Shown here: positions 1 to 5,877 of the stretch, one piece after another
How the letters are laid out: each line of letters opens with the position of its first letter
Numbering within the stretch: the stretch's first letter is position 1
Assembly (NCBI GenBank): GCA_002714485.1
Contig: PAXM01000060.1
Coordinates: forward strand, 5,095 to 10,971
From: Acidimicrobiaceae bacterium
GTDB taxonomy: Bacteria > Actinomycetota > Acidimicrobiia > Acidimicrobiales > MedAcidi-G1
Length of the DNA: 5,877 nucleotides
Reading direction: 5' to 3'
Position numbers and translations under genes: made by a program
The notes under the pieces: generated by a model
Databases searched by the model: none
What the model was told of the DNA's origin: nothing
The model's input: the letters and a program-made list of their open reading frames with translations, nothing else

Positions 1-1
1 C

Positions 2-739
2 GAGCACGGTTCCGCCAACGGGGCCACGGCACTCCTGGAGTTTCGTCAGGTCAATACCCACTACGGCGCCGTCCACATCCTCAAGGACGTGGACCTGGCC
101 ATCTACCCGGGAGAACTGGTCTGTCTGCTGGGCGGCAACGCTTCGGGCAAGTCCACGACGCTGAAGACCCTGCTGGGCATGGTCACGCCTACCTCGGGTG
201 AGGTGATCCTGGACGGCGAGATCGTCAACGACAAGCCGACCAGCTACCGGGTCATCAATGGCGTCACCATGGTCCCGGAGAACCGTCGCCTCTTCAAGCG
301 GCTGTCTGTCAAGGAGAACCTCCAGCTTGGCGCATATCTTCGCGACGACAAGGACGGCATCGTCGAGGACATGGAGAAGATCTACGACCTTTTCCCGAGG
401 GTGAAGGAACGCCTGTCCCAGAAGGCGGGCACGTTGTCGGGCGGCGAGCAGCAGATGGTGGCCATCGGCCGTGCACTCATGTCCCGCCCCAGGGTCCTCC
501 TGATGGACGAGCCGTCGATGGGCCTGGCTCCGGCACTCGTGCAGCAGAACTTCGAACTGATCCAGCAGATTCATGCCGACGGCATGTCCATCTTCATGGT
601 GGAGCAGAACGCCAATATGGCGCTGTCGATTGCTGATCGGGGCTGGGTCCTCCAGACAGGCCGGGTGGTGCTCGACGACACTGCTGAGGCCCTGCTGGCC
701 AACCCGGAGCTGCGGGCCTCCTACCTCGGTGAAGGCTGA
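2..739 (+). CDS. livF: ABC transporter ATP-binding protein, LivF type (5' end outside the window)
   Basis: This is the cytoplasmic ATPase that, paired with a LivG-like ATPase, powers a LivH/LivM permease importing branched-chain amino acids, amides or similar solutes. The frame is open to the left edge with no start codon before the conserved N-terminal strand (LLEFRQVNTHYGAVHILKDV), so the gene begins upstream. A GTG at 89 is too far inside the fold to be the true start. In the visible 245 residues, Walker A (GGNASGKST) is at about 44-52, a LivF-like Q-loop region (VPENRRLF) follows, then the signature LSGGEQQ and Walker B RVLLMDEPSMGLAP. The H-loop position carries the VEQNA sequence typical of LivF rather than a histidine. 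Length agrees with the family (about 235-240). Other liv genes presumably lie to the left. The transported solute cannot be told from the ATPase. Confidence 0.93.
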   Translation, partial: EHGSANGATALLEFRQVNTHYGAVHILKDVDLAIYPGELVCLLGGNASGKSTTLKTLLGMVTPTSGEVILDGEIVNDKPTSYRVINGVTMVPENRRLFKRLSVKENLQLGAYLRDDKDGIVEDMEKIYDLFPRVKERLSQKAGTLSGGEQQMVAIGRALMSRPRVLLMDEPSMGLAPALVQQNFELIQQIHADGMSIFMVEQNANMALSIADRGWVLQTGRVVLDDTAEALLANPELRASYLGEG

Positions 740-889
740 GATTCAGTTCAGTTGACCCCCCGTGCCCAGATTGACCGTTAACGAAATGCTTGATCAAGGC
801 GACTCTTGTGGACGGCTGGTTCCGATGCCTACCCGACACCCACCGCTGTGAGTTCCGTTTGGACCGGCCTGGCCCGGCGACCTCTTACC
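740..889 (+). promoter_or_regulatory. Gap between livF and the selenoprotein gene; possible promoter region
   Basis: About 150 bases separate the livF stop from the preferred start of the next gene. It holds two TTGACC hexamers 19 bases apart (752-757 and 771-776), either of which could be a -35 box, but no good -10 box sits at the usual spacing. It also holds two short perfect palindromes, GTTAAC (777-782) and CTTGATCAAG (789-798). Palindromes this short are expected several times by chance in a window of this size. The gap is the most likely place for a promoter for the genes at 890-2985, but none is demonstrated. Confidence 0.2.
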
Positions 890-1900
890 GTGATTACCGA
901 ACAGACCTCGACTGTCAAAGCCGTCTGGGATGCCGGGCGACCCATCGTGGGTCCCGAGGTACTTGGTGAACTGCTTGGTTGGGAGTGGCGTGCAGAAGGC
1001 CTATGTCGCGAGACGGTCTGCGTTCCGGTCTCCGATCGTTCCCAGGTCGAAGGAGACGAAGGCATCGACATTCTGGCCGTCGCCAAGATATTGGACCGAC
1101 CGACCGTCATAGACCCCGACGCTGGGTTGCTGGTTGTTGGACAACCCGCAGGTGACCGGCTCGAAGCCCTTCACAAGCGCAGGGCCCCCGACTTCACACT
1201 CCCTGACCTGACCGGGTCGCTTCACTCTTTCTCCGACTGGGTAGGCCACAAACGGCTCCTGGTGGCCTTCGCTAGCTGGTGAGGATGCGCCTTCGACCTG
1301 CCCGGGTGGCAGGTGCTGCAAGACGAACTGGGCGACACAGGTTTCACGGTCATTGCGGTAGCTATCGACGAAAACGTCGATGCTCTCAAAGAGCTCGCTA
1401 AAGAGGTTTCCTACCCGGTCCTGGTCGATGCCGATCACCACCTCACCGAGTTGTACGCAATAAGCAACGTGCCAACCGTCGTCTGGGTAGACGAAGAGGA
1501 TCAGATCGTCAGGCCGAATGCAGCAGAGTTCGGTACCGACACCTTCGCCGAGGTGACCGGCATCCACCGCGAAGACCATTTCGAACTCGTACGAGCATGG
1601 GTCGGCGACAGCCAGGTTCCCACCGATGCAAGTCACACCGTGGCCGATCTGACCACCGACGAGGTGGAAGCTCGACTCCACTTCAGGCTCGCCGCACATG
1701 CCCGCCGAGCCGGCCTATCCGACGTTGCTGACTCCCACTTCGATCAGGCAGCCGAACTAGCTCCCCTCGACTTCACGGTGGTGCGAGCAGCCATGCCCCT
1801 TCGCGGCGCAAACCCGTTCGGTCAAGAGTTCTTCGATCTCTACGGTGCCTTCCGGGAAGCCGGATCGCCGTATCACGGAATCCCCCGGACTTCTGCCTGA
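890..1900 (+). CDS. Selenocysteine-containing ResA/TlpA-like redoxin (in-frame TGA read as Sec)
   Basis: Read through the TGA at 1280-1282, this frame encodes 336 residues with a complete thioredoxin fold. An N-terminal module (1-95) has a C-x4-C pair (C39, C44, in EGLCRETVCVPV). The redoxin domain starts at APDFTLPDL (99-107). The active site is W130-U131-G132-C133 in the motif FASW-U-GCAFDLPGWQ, and the cis-proline loop is NVPT (P195). A charged helical tail of about 100 residues follows. The family is known for thiol-disulfide or peroxide-type redox chemistry; the substrate here is unknown. No signal peptide or membrane helix is seen, so it is probably cytoplasmic. Start choice: GTG 890 gives MITEQ just before the first family-like residues. 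In-frame alternatives are GTG 848 and TTG 806, the latter with an AAGG upstream; a TGA at 791 limits extension. No clear ribosome site precedes 890. A nonsense mutation or base error at the TGA is the alternative. Confidence 0.8.
1280..1282 (+). other. Selenocysteine codon (TGA) at the redox active site
   Basis: The codon lies between TGG (Trp) and GGA-TGC (Gly-Cys), so it replaces the first cysteine of a W-C-G-C motif. The reading frame is the same on both sides. The residues just before it (LLVAFASW) form the central strand, and those just after it (GCAFDLPGWQ) form the active-site helix of one thioredoxin fold. Neither half would fold as a redoxin alone. A single base change from TGC or TGT (Cys) would also produce TGA, so the reading as Sec rests on position plus the hairpin downstream. 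Confidence 0.8.
1296..1314 (+). promoter_or_regulatory. Putative bacterial SECIS hairpin
   Basis: Bases 1296-1302 (ACCTGCC) pair perfectly with 1308-1314 (GGCAGGT), leaving the loop CGGGT (1303-1307). The loop begins 20 bases after the TGA, within the roughly 16-37 base range known for bacterial SECIS elements. Its second base is G, as expected for SelB recognition. A weak lower stem (TGC 1286-1288 with GCA 1318-1320) may extend it. In mRNA such a hairpin recruits SelB with Sec-tRNA to decode UGA. Caution: the peptide LPGWQ written in GC-rich codons (CTG CCC GGG TGG CAG) forms five of the seven pairs anyway, so the stem is partly a by-product of the protein sequence. Confidence 0.65.
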
Positions 1901-1903
1901 GGT
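1899..1903 (+). promoter_or_regulatory. Ribosome binding site for the gene at 1909
   Basis: GAGGT overlaps the selenoprotein stop codon and sits 5 bases before the GTG at 1909. It is the clearest Shine-Dalgarno-like sequence in the window and decides that start. Its overlap with the upstream gene suggests coupled translation within one transcript. Confidence 0.55.
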
Positions 1904-1908
1904 CTGTT

Positions 1909-2985
1909 GTGGCGCTCAAGGTGGTGGTGTGGGGTACCGGAAACGTGGGCCGGCCGGCGATTCGGGCCGTTGTCGCACACCACGGGTTGGAACTGGTCGG
2001 CGTGGTCGTTGCCGACCCTGACAAGGTTGGTGTCGACGCCGGTGCTCTAGCTGGGATAGGGACCTTGGGGATCGAGGCAACCGACGAGGTTCGGATTGCC
2101 GAGGCTGACGACGTTGACGCCGTGGTCTACGCCGTGAACGCCGACTTTCGTCCTGAAGCCTCCCTAGAGGAGGTGGAACGGGTGCTTGCTTCCGGCACCG
2201 ACGTCGTCTCGACGGCATTCCATGGTTTGCTCCATCCACCGTCGGCGCCGGAACCACTCCGGTCTCGCGTGGTCAAGGCTTGCCTTGAAGGCGACAGCTC
2301 GATCTTGGTGTCGGGCATTGACCCTGGCTGGATCCTTGACATCCTGCCGCTACTCCTGACCGGGGTCTGTGCCGACATCACGGAAGTACGGGCCCAAGAG
2401 ATCGCTAACTACGCCGGCTATGACCAGCCTCAGGCGGTTCGGGACCTCTGCGGCTTTGGCCACCCGCTCGACTACCCAACTCCCATACTGAGCGAATACG
2501 GGCTGATGACAGTCTGGGCCCCAATGATCCGGGTATTGGCCGAAGGCCTAGACCTCAAGTTGGATTCGATCACCACCAACACGGACCGTCGAGCTCTCGA
2601 ACGAACCGTGCACGTGGACGGAATGGGCGAATTTGAATCTGGGACGCAGGGTGCCTTTCGCTTCGAGGTGAACGGAGTCATAGGCGGACGGCCAGTCCTG
2701 GTAGCAGAGCACGTAACCAGGATCGACGATGGTTGTGCGCCTGACTGGCCTCAGTCCAGTGTCGATGGTGGACTTCACCGCGTCGTGATCACCGGTAGGC
2801 CGAATCTGACCGTCTCGGTCCACGGTGAAGATGCGTCAGATCCGGGCGCGGCAGCCGGAGGCAACACTCTGGCTGCCAACCGAATCGTCAACGCGATCCC
2901 GGCAGTATGCGAAGGGGAGCCGGGGCCGATCCATCCCCTTGCCCTTCCGTCAATCGTCGGCTCCAGCCAACTTCGCCTGCCTTGA
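1909..2985 (+). CDS. DapB-fold NAD(P)-dependent dehydrogenase, 2,4-diaminopentanoate dehydrogenase-like
   Basis: A 358-residue protein of the group annotated as dihydrodipicolinate reductase-like or 2,4-diaminopentanoate dehydrogenase-like, which oxidise amines with NAD(P). The N-terminal Rossmann motif is G9-T-G-N-V-G14. A family segment VVSTAFHGLLHP lies at about 99-110, SGIDPGWILDILP at 135-147, and the C-terminal signature TLAANRIVNAIPAVCEGEPG at 320-339. The length is near the family's usual 340-360 residues. The start is GTG 1909, 5 bases after GAGGT. The gap to the selenoprotein stop is 8 bases, so both are probably co-transcribed. True DapB (lysine synthesis) is shorter, about 250 residues, and lacks this C-terminal signature, so a role in lysine synthesis is unlikely. 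The real substrate is not known; relatives are common in actinobacteria with no proven function. Confidence 0.85.
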   Translation: MALKVVVWGTGNVGRPAIRAVVAHHGLELVGVVVADPDKVGVDAGALAGIGTLGIEATDEVRIAEADDVDAVVYAVNADFRPEASLEEVERVLASGTDVVSTAFHGLLHPPSAPEPLRSRVVKACLEGDSSILVSGIDPGWILDILPLLLTGVCADITEVRAQEIANYAGYDQPQAVRDLCGFGHPLDYPTPILSEYGLMTVWAPMIRVLAEGLDLKLDSITTNTDRRALERTVHVDGMGEFESGTQGAFRFEVNGVIGGRPVLVAEHVTRIDDGCAPDWPQSSVDGGLHRVVITGRPNLTVSVHGEDASDPGAAAGGNTLAANRIVNAIPAVCEGEPGPIHPLALPSIVGSSQLRLP

Positions 2986-3259
2986 TTGGCCGGCTTGGCT
3001 GATGCAGTCAAGTTGGCAAAGGAGATCTCGATACTTCGTCACACGGGCTTTTGCTCCAGTCGTCTAGGCGCGGCGGAGGAACCGACTTTCGAAGTGATCG
3101 TCACCGAGTACGCCTGTCGCTGTGGCCACAACGAATAGAGGATCGTCGGGCACGCGATCTCATTCGCATTCCATGAGATCGAAGACGAGTTGGGATCTGC
3201 CAGTGTCCTTACCCTCAATATGGTTGCGCCCGGGTGGTCCAACCCGGCTGCAGTCGGGC
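2986..3259 (+). other. Convergent intergenic region with coding-like remnants
   Basis: No intact gene is supported here. In the phase of the upstream dehydrogenase, after its TGA, the frame stays open for 50 codons to a TAG at 3136-3138 (ending TEYACRCGHNE). It is then open for another 42 codons to a TGA at 3265-3267, with protein-like text such as FHEIEDELGS and LNMVAPGWSNPA. Third-position GC in both stretches is about two thirds, as in coding DNA. LNMVAPGW recalls the VN-x-VAPG motif of short-chain dehydrogenases, but the Tyr-x3-Lys motif is absent. It may be debris of a lost gene or chance. No start codon with a ribosome site supports a small gene. Confidence 0.25.
3230..3247. terminator. 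Possible bidirectional terminator hairpin
   Basis: CCGGGT (3230-3235) pairs with ACCCGG (3242-3247) around a 6-base loop, between the stops of two convergent genes (2985 and 3262). The position suits a terminator for both strands. There is no T-run on either side and the stem is short, so this is a weak candidate. Confidence 0.22.
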
Positions 3260-4480
3260 TTAGATGATGGCTCTTTCTAGAAAGGGTTCTCCGGCCACGA
3301 TGCGGTCGTGGCCCATCTGCGACAGGTCGATGGTGCGGTACTCGTTGTAGGTGATGAGTTCGTTGAGTGCCCGGCCCACCCCGGCGCTCTGCTGAAGGCC
3401 GTGGCCGCTGAACCCGTTGCAGAAGTAGAAGTTGGGCACCGCGCCGGCTGGACCGACCACGGCGTTGTGGTCCAACGTGTTGTAGGCGTAGTGCCCGACC
3501 CACCGGTGGGTCACCCCAATGCGCTCAAAGGCCGGGATCCGGTGCACCAGAGCCGGCCAGATATGGTCCTCCCATTCGGCCTCGCGGACGGCGAAGTCCT
3601 CCGGGTCCACCGCGATGTCGTCGACGGGTGGCATGCCGGCCAGGTAGTGGGGAGGCTCGGTTCGCACGTGCATCCCGGTGGTGTCGATGGTGAGCGGCAG
3701 GGTCGTTCCGTGCAAGGGAGTTCGGCAGTCGAACACCCAGGCGCCCCGGATCCTGGGCTCGACGGGTAGCGCAAGGTCGACCAGGTCGGCCATCCAACGG
3801 GCCCTCGGGCCGGTGCAGTTGACCACGCGGTCGCAGGCCACCACGGCTCCCGAGGCCATCTCCACGTGGGTGACCCAGTTCCGGGTCGGGGTGGTGCGTA
3901 GCCCAACGACCCGGTCGGTGGCGTACTCCACGCCATTGTGGCGGGCTCGCTGCTGGAAGCCTCGCATCAACGAGTAGGCGTCTAGCGTGCCCTCGTTGCG
4001 GAGGCCGAGGCTGGCACCGGCCAGATCGTCGATGTGCATGTACTCGAACCGGTCGGCCAACTCCCCGGGTGATAGCAGGGCCACCTCGGCTCCGCACGAA
4101 CGCTGTGCCTCATGGTTCTCTCGTAGCACGTCCATGCCGTCGTCGGTGGCCAAGAACAGGTATCCGGTGTCCCGGAACCCGAGGTCCGGGGACTCGCCGT
4201 CCACCTGGACGTGTTCGTGGAACTCGGCGATGAACTCGGTAGCGAACATCGATAGGCGAATGTTGACTGGCTCGGAGAACTGGTGTCGGACGCTGGCCTC
4301 CGACAGCGTGGTGGAGGCCCGTTCGTAGGTGGAGTCCATCTCGACGACCAGAACGGTCCCGTCGTAGTCGGGATTCTCCGAGAGCCAATAGGCAAGCGAG
4401 CTACCCATGACGGCGCCGCCCACGATCACCGTGTCGTAGGCGGCCTCACGTGGTCCTCCGCCGCGACCGCGCCCGGTCAC
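3260..4480 (-). CDS. FAD-dependent oxidoreductase, DAO family (sarcosine/dimethylglycine dehydrogenase or FOXRED1-like)
   Basis: A 406-residue flavoprotein of the D-amino-acid-oxidase fold, which oxidises the C-N bond of secondary or tertiary amines such as sarcosine. The dinucleotide-binding motif is VIVGGAVMGSSLAYWL (18-33); the third motif position is Ala instead of Gly, a variant I recall in FOXRED1-like members. E47 ends the second strand and would bind the FAD ribose. A family segment STTLSEASVRHQFSEPVNIR spans 56-75. NCTGPRARW (221-229) matches the usual N-A-A-G-P segment, and FCNGFSGHGLQQSAGVGRAL (353-372) is the C-terminal FAD-binding signature. No signal peptide is seen. The start is GTG 4480, overlapping the hyuB-like stop. 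The Gly/Arg-rich leader (residues 2-11) precedes the fold and is unlike a family sequence. Together with the upstream HyuB, it suggests a cyclic amide or N-methyl amino acid catabolic route. The exact substrate is uncertain. Confidence 0.85.
   Translation of the reverse strand: MTGRGRGGGPREAAYDTVIVGGAVMGSSLAYWLSENPDYDGTVLVVEMDSTYERASTTLSEASVRHQFSEPVNIRLSMFATEFIAEFHEHVQVDGESPDLGFRDTGYLFLATDDGMDVLRENHEAQRSCGAEVALLSPGELADRFEYMHIDDLAGASLGLRNEGTLDAYSLMRGFQQRARHNGVEYATDRVVGLRTTPTRNWVTHVEMASGAVVACDRVVNCTGPRARWMADLVDLALPVEPRIRGAWVFDCRTPLHGTTLPLTIDTTGMHVRTEPPHYLAGMPPVDDIAVDPEDFAVREAEWEDHIWPALVHRIPAFERIGVTHRWVGHYAYNTLDHNAVVGPAGAVPNFYFCNGFSGHGLQQSAGVGRALNELITYNEYRTIDLSQMGHDRIVAGEPFLERAII
4477..4480 (-). 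promoter_or_regulatory. GTGA stop/start overlap coupling hyuB-like and FAD oxidoreductase genes
   Basis: On the minus strand the bases GTGA contain both the GTG start of the flavoprotein gene and the TGA stop of the HyuB-like gene. No strong Shine-Dalgarno sequence lies just before the GTG. This layout usually means that ribosomes finishing the first gene restart on the second, so both products would be made together. Confidence 0.7.
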
Positions 4481-5877
4481 GTCACGTAGCCCTGCGTCCG
4501 GTCGTCGTCGATGGCGTCGGGATCGCGTTCGGATGGGTCGCCGAGGCCACCGCCTCCCGGCAGTTCCAGCACCAGCGTTCGGCCTGGTGGCACAGGCTGC
4601 TTGCCCTTGGCGTCAAACGGTGTGTCGTCGTCGAGGTGCACGACACCCGGTGCCCCATCGGAGCCGCCGCGACGACCTCGAGCCGGGTTGGCGACCCGGT
4701 CAAACATGCATGAAATAGAGATGTCGTAGCCCTCGGCCGGTCCGATCTCGACGACCTGGCCCAGTCCGCCTCTTTGGCGGCCTGCGCCACCCGAACCTGG
4801 ACGAAGTTCTTTTCGCCAAACAATGACCGGTCCAGCCTGTTCGGTTGCCTCAGCGGTCATCGTGCGAACTCCGCTAGGAAAGGCTGTCGAGTTCATGCCG
4901 TCGAGGGCCGGGCGCGCGCCCGTGCCGCCGCTGTTGAACATAAGTACTTCTCGGGGTGGCAGGCCGGAGGCGGGGTCCGAAGCACGGGCACTGACCTGGA
5001 AGTTCCAAGTGGCACCGGACCCCTCGGCCGGAATCACATCCGGCAGGGCTTCGGCGATGGCGCCGAGGCATAAGTCGGTCACGAAGTGCCCGGTGACGTG
5101 TCGAACCGCAACCGGCTGTGGATGCCTTGCATTGAGGATGCAGCCCTCGGGGGCACTGACCGTGAAGGCGGCCAGAGACGCCCAGTTGGACGGCATCTCA
5201 GGGGCGAGGGCTACGAGCATGGCGTACGAGAAGTAGGCGTGGGCATAGGTGAGGGGCACGTTGACCCCGTTGGCGCACGCTGGTGATGTACCGGCGAAAT
5301 CGGCGTGAATGTCTTCTTTGGTCACGGTGAGAGTGACAGCCAGATCGATGGTCTCGTTGTAGCCGTCGACACGCATCGTGTTGGCGTAGGTCCCGGGCGG
5401 CAGGGCGGTGATCCTTTCGTGGGTGGCGACCGCCGTTCTGTCGAAGATGAACTCGGCCAAATCCTCGAGATCGTCGATACCGAACTCATCGAACATGGCG
5501 TGGAGGCGGTGGGCCCCGGTGTCGTTGCAGCCCGACAGGGAGTAAAGGTCGCCGACAACCTGGCCAGCTTCGCGCACATTGTGGCGCACGATGTTGAGAA
5601 GGTCCTCGTTGACTACGCCACGGCTGGCGAACTTCATGATCGGGACATACAAACCCTCCTCGTACACCTCGGTGGCGTCGGGTCCGAAGCCTCGGCCGCC
5701 GACGTCGACCACATGGGCGGTGCAGGCAAAGAAGCCGATCAACGTCCCTTTGCGGAAAACTGGGTTGACGAGAGTGAAATCATGGAGGTGGCCTGTGCCC
5801 TTCCACGGGTCGTTGGTGATGTACGAGTCGCCTTCATGGATCCGGTGGGGTCCGATGTCCTCGATGAAATTGACGAC
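4477..5877 (-). CDS. hyuB: Hydantoinase B/oxoprolinase family subunit (HyuB, N-methylhydantoinase B type), 5' end outside the window
   Basis: The frame is open from the right edge for 466 residues. The family is usually 520-600 residues long, so the first part of the protein lies beyond the window; a TTG at 5742 is internal and not the start. HyuB works with an ATP-dependent HyuA partner to open cyclic amides (hydantoins, N-methylhydantoin, 5-oxoproline) in the cytoplasm. Visible family marks, numbered from the edge, are NDPWKGTGHLHDFTLVNPVF (22-41), AHVVDVGG (54-61, likely metal site), DFAGTSP near 193-199, the glycine-rich RPGSGGAGRQRGGLGQ (359-374) and LPGGGGLGDPSERDP (439-453). It ends at QGYVT, about where relatives continue with a tail of 15-30 residues. 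A hyuA gene would be expected just beyond the right edge. It overlaps the following flavoprotein gene by 4 bases. The substrate cannot be fixed from sequence alone. Confidence 0.88.
   Translation of the reverse strand, partial: VVNFIEDIGPHRIHEGDSYITNDPWKGTGHLHDFTLVNPVFRKGTLIGFFACTAHVVDVGGRGFGPDATEVYEEGLYVPIMKFASRGVVNEDLLNIVRHNVREAGQVVGDLYSLSGCNDTGAHRLHAMFDEFGIDDLEDLAEFIFDRTAVATHERITALPPGTYANTMRVDGYNETIDLAVTLTVTKEDIHADFAGTSPACANGVNVPLTYAHAYFSYAMLVALAPEMPSNWASLAAFTVSAPEGCILNARHPQPVAVRHVTGHFVTDLCLGAIAEALPDVIPAEGSGATWNFQVSARASDPASGLPPREVLMFNSGGTGARPALDGMNSTAFPSGVRTMTAEATEQAGPVIVWRKELRPGSGGAGRQRGGLGQVVEIGPAEGYDISISCMFDRVANPARGRRGGSDGAPGVVHLDDDTPFDAKGKQPVPPGRTLVLELPGGGGLGDPSERDPDAIDDDRTQGYVT

Noticed and set aside
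789..798. CTTGATCAAG palindrome as an operator
   Set aside because: A 10-base palindrome is expected several times by chance in a window of this length, and nothing else supports a regulator site.
806..1282. A separate 158-residue protein ending at the TGA
   Set aside because: It would stop in the middle of the redoxin active site; the same frame continues the fold after the TGA, so it is the first part of one selenoprotein.
1001..1699. A 232-residue minus-strand open frame opposite the selenoprotein
   Set aside because: It lacks any recognisable motif and is explained as a shadow of the GC-rich plus-strand gene; the plus strand has clear family landmarks here.
1313..1900. A separate 195-residue protein starting at GTG 1313
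   Set aside because: The GTG is an internal valine codon in the active-site helix. A protein starting there would lack the first strands and the redox motif, and no ribosome site precedes it; the bases are part of the SECIS-like stem.
2983..2985. The TGA at the end of the dehydrogenase read as a second selenocysteine codon, since the frame stays open for 50 codons
   Set aside because: The protein already ends where its family normally ends, no redox motif surrounds the TGA, and no hairpin with the right spacing was seen.
3308..3769. A 153-residue plus-strand open frame over the FAD oxidoreductase
   Set aside because: It is antisense to a well-supported flavoprotein and has no motif of its own.
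4477..4479. The HyuB stop TGA as a selenocysteine codon
   Set aside because: Although the following residues resemble a family tail, the position is not a catalytic cysteine and no SECIS-like hairpin follows at the right spacing.

Overview
The window reads as part of a high-GC actinobacterial chromosome, probably an Acidimicrobiia-like environmental lineage. This rests on the GC-rich third codon positions, the GTG start codons, the weak Shine-Dalgarno signals and the flavour of the proteins; no rRNA or other marker gene is present to prove it. No mobile element, CRISPR array, tRNA or rRNA gene is visible. Both ends cut through genes.

Plus strand, left part. The window opens inside a LivF-type ATPase of a branched-chain amino acid/amide ABC importer (ends 739). 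After a gap of about 150 bases comes the most interesting locus. Two same-frame open stretches (806-1282 and 1313-1900) are separated by a single TGA at 1280-1282. The TGA lies exactly where a thioredoxin-fold (TlpA/ResA/redoxin) protein carries its first catalytic cysteine, and homology continues across it: F-A-S-W-[TGA]-G-C before the stop merges into a normal redoxin domain after it. A perfect 7-bp hairpin with a 5-nt loop starts 13 nt after the TGA, at the spacing and with the loop guanosine expected of a bacterial SECIS element. I therefore annotate one gene, a selenocysteine-containing ResA-like redox protein with a W-U-G-C active site. Eight bases downstream follows a DapB-fold dehydrogenase of the 2,4-diaminopentanoate dehydrogenase type (1909-2985), likely in the same transcript.

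Middle. A 274-base gap (2986-3259) separates convergent gene pairs. It holds a weak hairpin and two coding-like stretches that may be gene debris.

Minus strand, right part. A hydantoinase B/N-methylhydantoinase-type subunit (HyuB, 5' end beyond the right edge) is followed, with a 4-base GTGA overlap, by an FAD-dependent oxidoreductase of the DAO family (sarcosine oxidase/dimethylglycine dehydrogenase/FOXRED1-like). The pair fits a catabolic operon in which a cyclic amide is opened and an N-substituted amino acid product is then oxidised. The substrate is not proven. The HyuB reading frame seems to stop early, within the family's usual C-terminal tail.
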